Positions 60,449 through 64,000 of a DNA stretch of 64,000 bases are shown one piece after another. Source of the DNA: an uncultured Victivallales bacterium (GTDB lineage: Bacteria; Verrucomicrobiota; Lentisphaeria; Victivallales; UBA1829); NCBI GenBank assembly GCA_934661375.1, contig CAKUJH010000004.1, positions 1 to 64,000 of the forward strand, in the 5' to 3' direction. Every line of letters starts with the position of its first letter. Within the stretch, counting starts at the first letter, position 1. The position numbers were made by a program, and so were the translations under genes. The notes below the pieces were generated by a model, which saw only the letters and a program-made list of their open reading frames with translations, was not told the DNA's origin and searched no databases.

Positions 60449-61587
60449 TATTTCCCCGTCTTTCCGGTAGATTCAGCCTTGGCAGGTTTTCCTTTTGTTT
60501 CGGAAAATTTGATATCGCCTCCATATACAGCGTTTTTCAGAATTCCGGGCAGTACGCTTTGCATAGTCGCATCCGTATCGTTGACGCGGAATAGAATCAG
60601 CCGTTTGATTCTTGCCGGATTCTTTTCCAGATATTCCAGATTGGCACTTGGTTCAACCAGAAACATTCTGGTATCAATAAGACCGGTGCAGGAGTCGATG
60701 GTAACATTGTTCGGGATTTCAAAGAAGCGGATGACTTGTGTTCCTGCACAGTAAATCCAGCAATCCGTGAGCAGTATGGAGCTGGGAACCACCGGATATT
60801 TCCATCGGAAAGCCCGGTAGTTGTAAATGATGGGAAGTCCGCCGCCTTCACCGCCGAAACGGGTGTCGCGGCAGGTCAGTTTCAGTCCGTAATTGTCAAT
60901 CCAACGCTGTTTGGTCTGCGCGCGGGGCGTTTTGACCAGAGGGACTCCCAGAACATGGTCAATAGTCAGACAGCCGTAATTCACAATCGCAGCCTGGTCG
61001 AACATTTTCGGACTGGTGGTTATCCAGCTGTTGGACAGCCGTACCCAGTCGCCAGTGCTTTGCAGCACCTGCCGGTTGGAATAAAATGAACATGCATCTA
61101 TCAGCACATGCGCGGAAACCATTTCTCTGCCGAATTTGATGGCAAATTCTCCTGCTTTCTGGAATTTGCAATTGGAGATGATGATATTGGTTCGGTCTGT
61201 ATTGTTGTTGCTCAGCTGCAGCTGATTTTTGCCGCCATGGAATGACAGTCCTTCAATTTTCAGTTTCCAGGCGGAATTGAAAATGAAAATATCTTTGTTT
61301 TCATCTTTCATGATAATTTCCGGATATCCGTCTCCACGGATTTCCCCATTGGCAAGAGCGGACAGATCGATCGTGTCCGTCAGATAATACGAGCCAGCCG
61401 GCAAGTGCAGATATCTGAGTCTTTTGCGCTGAATTTCCTGAACCGCCTGCCGGAACGCTTCAGTATCATCGCCGGGTTTTCCATATTTCTGAATATATTC
61501 ACGCATATTCAATTCCGTTTGAGGTGCTGCCAGTAATTGCAGTCCGCAGCACAGAATGAACATCAGGAGACACATTGCTTTTTTCAT
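60448..61587 (-). CDS. Secreted right-handed beta-helix (pectate-lyase-like) protein
   Basis: 379 aa from ATG 61587 (GAGG upstream); the longer frame upstream lacks support. Signal peptide MKKAMCLLMFILCCGLQLLA. The helix includes LHLPAGSYYLTDTIDLSAL, GLSFHGGKNQLQLSNNN, IIISNCKFQKAGEFAIKFG and WIDNYGLKLTCRDTRFGGEG. It shares the whole beta-helix domain with 58694 but lacks that protein's C-terminal module: a tandem duplication with loss or gain of a domain. Confidence 0.8.
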   Translation of the reverse strand: MKKAMCLLMFILCCGLQLLAAPQTELNMREYIQKYGKPGDDTEAFRQAVQEIQRKRLRYLHLPAGSYYLTDTIDLSALANGEIRGDGYPEIIMKDENKDIFIFNSAWKLKIEGLSFHGGKNQLQLSNNNTDRTNIIISNCKFQKAGEFAIKFGREMVSAHVLIDACSFYSNRQVLQSTGDWVRLSNSWITTSPKMFDQAAIVNYGCLTIDHVLGVPLVKTPRAQTKQRWIDNYGLKLTCRDTRFGGEGGGLPIIYNYRAFRWKYPVVPSSILLTDCWIYCAGTQVIRFFEIPNNVTIDSCTGLIDTRMFLVEPSANLEYLEKNPARIKRLILFRVNDTDATMQSVLPGILKNAVYGGDIKFSETKGKPAKAESTGKTGK

Positions 61588-61621
61588 AAAATAAACCTCG
61601 TTTTTTTGATGGTTGCAGTTT

Positions 61622-62404
61622 TCAGTAACAGTAAGTTGCATTCCATTCGGAAGCGCAGAATGGTTCATTCCGGTAGCCCGTTGACCCTACGGTTTTCCAA
61701 AAATTCACATCCCCGACATGACCGTCCACAAACTGTACCATGGTTTTAGCAATACCATGATAAGTTCCCGGCGCCCACATCCGGTAAAATCCTTCATATG
61801 ACAGTACCGGGTAATTGCCCGGAGTGCTGATGGTGTACCCTCCCTTTGAATAATTCTGATATTCTCCGCAATAAATGAGTTTTCCCGGCGATTTGAGCCG
61901 TTCCACTTTTGCTCCGTAATGTCTTTTCCCGGAACTGTTTTGCCCCCATCCGAGGTTGTACAGCATACGGGTGATCCCGTAACTGCCGTTTGACCAATAG
62001 AGGGGCTGCGATGACAGATGCGGAGCCAGCTCCAGATGATTCGGGCACCGGAATGTTTTCATTCCTTTTGTATAAGAAATCGTATCATTATGAATATCTT
62101 TAGCCATGTACACGGCTAAAAGCGCATTCCAGCAATACTGCTGCAGAAAAGTGCTTTGCGCAAACGGCGTGACCATTCCGTTGTAATCTGCGGAATAGAG
62201 GTTCATGGAAATTCCGATCTGTTTCAGATTGTTCCGGCACGCTGTCATTTTTGCCATTTGCCGGGCCTTGTTCAGAGCCGGCAGGAGCATTCCAGCCAGA
62301 ATGGCAATGATCGCTATAATAATCAGCAGCTCAATTAATGTAAAATGGTTTGACCGGTGCTTTTCATTGGACCCCACTGGTGTTGAACATTCTCTTCGCC
62401 TCAT
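61622..62404 (-). CDS. Pseudopilin with prepilin-type N-terminus
   Basis: 260 aa from ATG 62404 (AAGGAG upstream). Leader MRRRECSTPVGSNEKHRSNH precedes FTLIELLIIIAIIAIL, with His at -1 rather than Gly and Glu at +5. The body includes CRNNLKQIGISMNLYSADYNG, and the end has QFVDGHVGDVNFWK, the DGH motif. First gene of the leftward glycan cluster, 34 bp before the first beta-helix gene. Its promoter is at 62457-62485. Confidence 0.86.
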   Translation of the reverse strand: MRRRECSTPVGSNEKHRSNHFTLIELLIIIAIIAILAGMLLPALNKARQMAKMTACRNNLKQIGISMNLYSADYNGMVTPFAQSTFLQQYCWNALLAVYMAKDIHNDTISYTKGMKTFRCPNHLELAPHLSSQPLYWSNGSYGITRMLYNLGWGQNSSGKRHYGAKVERLKSPGKLIYCGEYQNYSKGGYTISTPGNYPVLSYEGFYRMWAPGTYHGIAKTMVQFVDGHVGDVNFWKTVGSTGYRNEPFCASEWNATYCY

Positions 62405-62456
62405 TTCTTTCTCCTTGTTGTTTATTGCTGGAAATAAACTTTCTGAAAACTTCTTT

Positions 62457-62485
62457 ATTATAGCATACATTCTGACAATCTGCAA
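62457..62485 (-). promoter_or_regulatory. Promoter of the leftward glycan cluster
   Basis: On the minus strand TTGCAG (62485-62480), a 17-bp spacer and TATAAT (62462-62457). A perfect -10 with a weak -35 is the usual design of an activator-dependent promoter. Confidence 0.65.
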
Positions 62486-62515
62486 TGGTAAAAATAGAGT
62501 ATTGCTGGTAAAAAA
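62482..62515 (-). promoter_or_regulatory. Direct-repeat AraC-type activator site
   Basis: TGGTAAAAA occurs at 62486-62494 and 62506-62514, exactly 20 bp apart (two helical turns), with TTGC/TGCA flanking letters also shared. The repeats overlap and extend upstream of the -35 at 62480-62485. AraC-family proteins activate from such direct repeats; the divergent gene at 62914 is the obvious candidate. Confidence 0.5.
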
Positions 62516-62843
62516 GTTGCATTGCAGTCACAGGTATTCGTGAAAGCACGTTGGCTGTAAAAAATACGGATTTATCTGGTATTGCTGTTGTTTGCACGAT
62601 CAATATTCCGGTTAGAACGTTTTTCCTGATAACGTAAACAGGGAATAGATAGAACAGAAGATGCCGTTTTATGACTTCCTGCTCGCTTGATGCGGGCAGC
62701 AGTTTTCAGAGTTACTGATTCTCTTGGATATGGTATAGTCGTATAGATTGCGATTCTGTCGATAATCTGAAACAAAGCAGGAGAAAATTTCCTCAATTCC
62801 TGCCGTTCGGAGAGGTTTCGGAGAATAATGTTGGTGAACGAAG

Positions 62844-62872
62844 TTGAAATATAGCAGAAAGCATGATATGAT
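62844..62872 (+). promoter_or_regulatory. Promoter of the AraC-family regulator
   Basis: TTGAAA (62844-62849), a 17-bp spacer and TATGAT (62867-62872), 41 bp before ATG 62914. Confidence 0.55.
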
Positions 62873-62913
62873 ATAAAGAAAATTATCTGGCAGCAGATTT
62901 GTGGAGAACCAGT

Positions 62914-63726
62914 ATGGCGTCAAAATATTTTTATGTGAACCGGTACATCGGAAGCAATGGCACCGCTTTGAGGATCAACGCACCGATTCATGTCCGCACC
63001 TGCGGTCATTATATTGTTGATAAAACTTTCCGGGACAATTATCTGAAGAAAGATTTCCTGGAATTGTTCTGGTGCGTACGCGGAAGCGCCCGCATCGGAT
63101 TCCAGGGACGCGTATTTCTGATGCAGCCCCGGAATGTCTTTTTTTATCTTCCCGGCGATTTTCATGACATCACGGCACATTCCGCCCCGCTGGAGTACTA
63201 CTGGATGACGCTTGACGGAAACAATCTGGACAATCTGATCGAACATTTCAAGCTGGAGCAGAAAATCATACAGGCAGACATCTGTCCTATCAATCTGTTC
63301 CGTCAGCTGGCTCAACACATGGAAGAGCATACAATCCGCGGTGAATATCTGGCAGGGGCAGCGGCATATCATATCCTGTCTATGGCTATGGCCGGACAAA
63401 TCAGCGAACAACCGTTATTTGAACTCTTCCGTGAATTGATTCAGCGCGGATACAACAATCCGGAACTGACCATAGAACAGATTGCGCAGCAGCTCAGTGT
63501 TCATCGCACGACTTTGACCCGCTGCCTGAAAACAGTTACCGGAATGACTCCCGGACAGTATCTGCTGGCATTCCGAATGCAGGAAGCCCTTTCCCTGATC
63601 AAAAACACGACTCTTCAGTTCAAGAAAATTGCGGATGAAGTCGGTTTGCCGGATCAGAATTATTTTGCCAAAGTAGTTCGCAAACAGTTTGGCATGAGTC
63701 CCTCCGAACTGAGGAAAAACTCCTGA
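62914..63726 (+). CDS. AraC-family transcriptional regulator
   Basis: 270 aa from ATG 62914 (GGAG at 62903-62906). The N-terminal cupin sensor (about 20-110) includes FWCVRGSARIGFQGRVFLMQ and VFFYLPGDFHDIT. The double HTH (about 170-265) includes LTIEQIAQQLSVHRTTLTRC and VGLPDQNYFAKVVRKQFGMS. It lies divergent from the six-gene pilin/beta-helix/esterase cluster and is presumed to activate it from the direct repeats at 62482-62515. Confidence 0.88.
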   Translation: MASKYFYVNRYIGSNGTALRINAPIHVRTCGHYIVDKTFRDNYLKKDFLELFWCVRGSARIGFQGRVFLMQPRNVFFYLPGDFHDITAHSAPLEYYWMTLDGNNLDNLIEHFKLEQKIIQADICPINLFRQLAQHMEEHTIRGEYLAGAAAYHILSMAMAGQISEQPLFELFRELIQRGYNNPELTIEQIAQQLSVHRTTLTRCLKTVTGMTPGQYLLAFRMQEALSLIKNTTLQFKKIADEVGLPDQNYFAKVVRKQFGMSPSELRKNS

Positions 63727-63825
63727 CTCATGAAGTGAAGAAAATTCAGACTTTCCTTCATCCAGTGTGAAAAACGCTTTTGAGCCGGAATTCTGCTGAA
63801 AAAATGCCGCAGTACAGACATAACC

Positions 63826-63865
63826 AAAAACCAGGACCGCAGGAAAAAAACTTGCGGTCCTGGTT
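63826..63865 (-). terminator. Terminator hairpin, copy 2 of a duplicated element
   Basis: AACCAGGACCGCA...TGCGGTCCTGGTT is a perfect 13-bp stem with the same GGAAAAAAACT loop as copy 1 at 54151-54182. On the minus strand it is followed by TTTTT, 16 bp after the stop of the partial gene at 63882. It could also catch AraC transcripts from the left. Confidence 0.75.
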
Positions 63866-63881
63866 TCCGATCTGCACGGAA

Positions 63882-64000
63882 TCAGAATGAACGGGAAAAA
63901 TCGCCGGAGTCTCCGGCAGAAACCGTCTTTTTCTGATACCGGCTGGATGCAGCCAGTTTTTCCAGACTTCCGGCGTATGCTTCCGCATCCAGCGGAAGTT
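63882..64000 (-). CDS. C-terminal fragment of a gene running off the window
   Basis: On the minus strand an open frame enters from the right edge and stops at TGA 63884-63882, reading LPLDAEAYAGSLEKLAASSR... and ending DSGDFSRSF. The Ala/Ser/Leu-rich composition looks like a natural protein C-terminus, and a terminator follows 16 bp later. A different overlapping frame (63758-63988) has an unlikely composition. Family not recognisable from 38 residues. Confidence 0.5.
   Translation of the reverse strand, partial: LPLDAEAYAGSLEKLAASSRYQKKTVSAGDSGDFSRSF

Larger units (their letters stand above)
62405..62913. other. Divergent regulatory region between pilin cluster and AraC gene
   Basis: Gene-free 509 bp. 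It holds the pilin-cluster promoter (62457-62485), the direct repeats (62482-62515) and the AraC gene promoter (62844-62872). The middle, about 62530-62830, is AT-rich with no further recognised element. Confidence 0.6.

Noticed and set aside
63758..63988. 76-codon minus-strand frame at the right edge
   Set aside because: Its Trp/Phe/Cys-rich product runs through the terminator hairpin; the overlapping frame ending at 63882 has more protein-like composition and a terminator after its stop.
1..64000. CRISPR arrays, tRNA/rRNA genes, insertion sequences, phage or toxin-antitoxin genes
   Set aside because: No regularly spaced repeats, cloverleaf-like segments, transposase or integrase motifs were seen in any intergenic region. 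A covariance-model scan would be needed to exclude small RNAs.

Overview
The window reads as chromosomal DNA of a diderm bacterium of the PVC superphylum, most likely a Lentisphaerota (Victivallis-like) organism. This is inferred from a moderately GC-rich sequence with LPS genes (lpxA, kdsA/B/C, rfaE1, lptA/B/C), the LL-diaminopimelate aminotransferase route (dapL), and above all secreted carbohydrate enzymes preceded by type II/IV pseudopilins with an FTLIELLVVIAIIAIL-type N-terminus. No rRNA, tRNA, CRISPR array, insertion sequence or phage gene was recognised.

Layout. 1-5.6 kb: a decayed gene remnant, then an operon of a GntR/LacI-hybrid regulator, a pseudopilin and a large secreted DUF4838-type carbohydrate enzyme. 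5.7-14.5 kb: housekeeping genes (NIF3-type PII-like domain protein, RNase HIII, a secreted unknown, a 35-residue basic protein, lpxA, a zinc-ribbon Ser/Thr kinase, cca, rfaE1) and an MFS transporter. 14.7-18.2 kb: an operon of a PurF-like phosphoribosyltransferase lacking its catalytic cysteine, a NodB deacetylase and a Gfo/Idh oxidoreductase. 18.3-29.2 kb: a second membrane Ser/Thr kinase, a possible tiny membrane protein, a GH36-like alpha-galactosidase, HU, hisS-aroF-LptF/G-TRIC channel, and (minus strand) der. 29.2-33.2 kb, minus strand: dapL, a HAD phosphatase and an oxidoreductase/epimerase pair, with an AraC regulator divergent from the pair. 34.2-37.2 kb: feoA-feoB behind an operator-like dyad and an upstream terminator. 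37.3-42.6 kb, minus strand: one compact operon DUF1015-kdsB-kdsA-kdsC-lptC-lptA-lptB. 42.8-47.7 kb: SGNH esterase, zinc-ribbon coiled coil, Maf, FabK/nitronate-monooxygenase-like flavoprotein, epimerase, cupin.

48-64 kb is the accessory carbohydrate region. A second GntR/LacI regulator-pseudopilin-LamG-glycosidase operon runs rightward to 54.1 kb. A third locus runs leftward from 62.4 to 54.3 kb: pseudopilin, two paralogous secreted beta-helix proteins, a WbsX/GH99-like protein, a TIM-barrel protein and an acetyl-esterase-like hydrolase, the last five joined by 1-4 bp overlaps. An AraC regulator is divergently oriented, and a two-turn direct repeat sits immediately upstream of the pilin promoter.

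The unifying theme is a recurring cassette (sugar-sensing regulator, pseudopilin, secreted glycan-degrading enzyme), present three times in 64 kb. All three pseudopilins lack the usual Gly before the prepilin cleavage site. A reasonable model, which is inference, is that each cassette pairs a substrate-specific secretion or surface-display pilin with its own enzymes, so that glycans are cut outside and debranched inside the cell.
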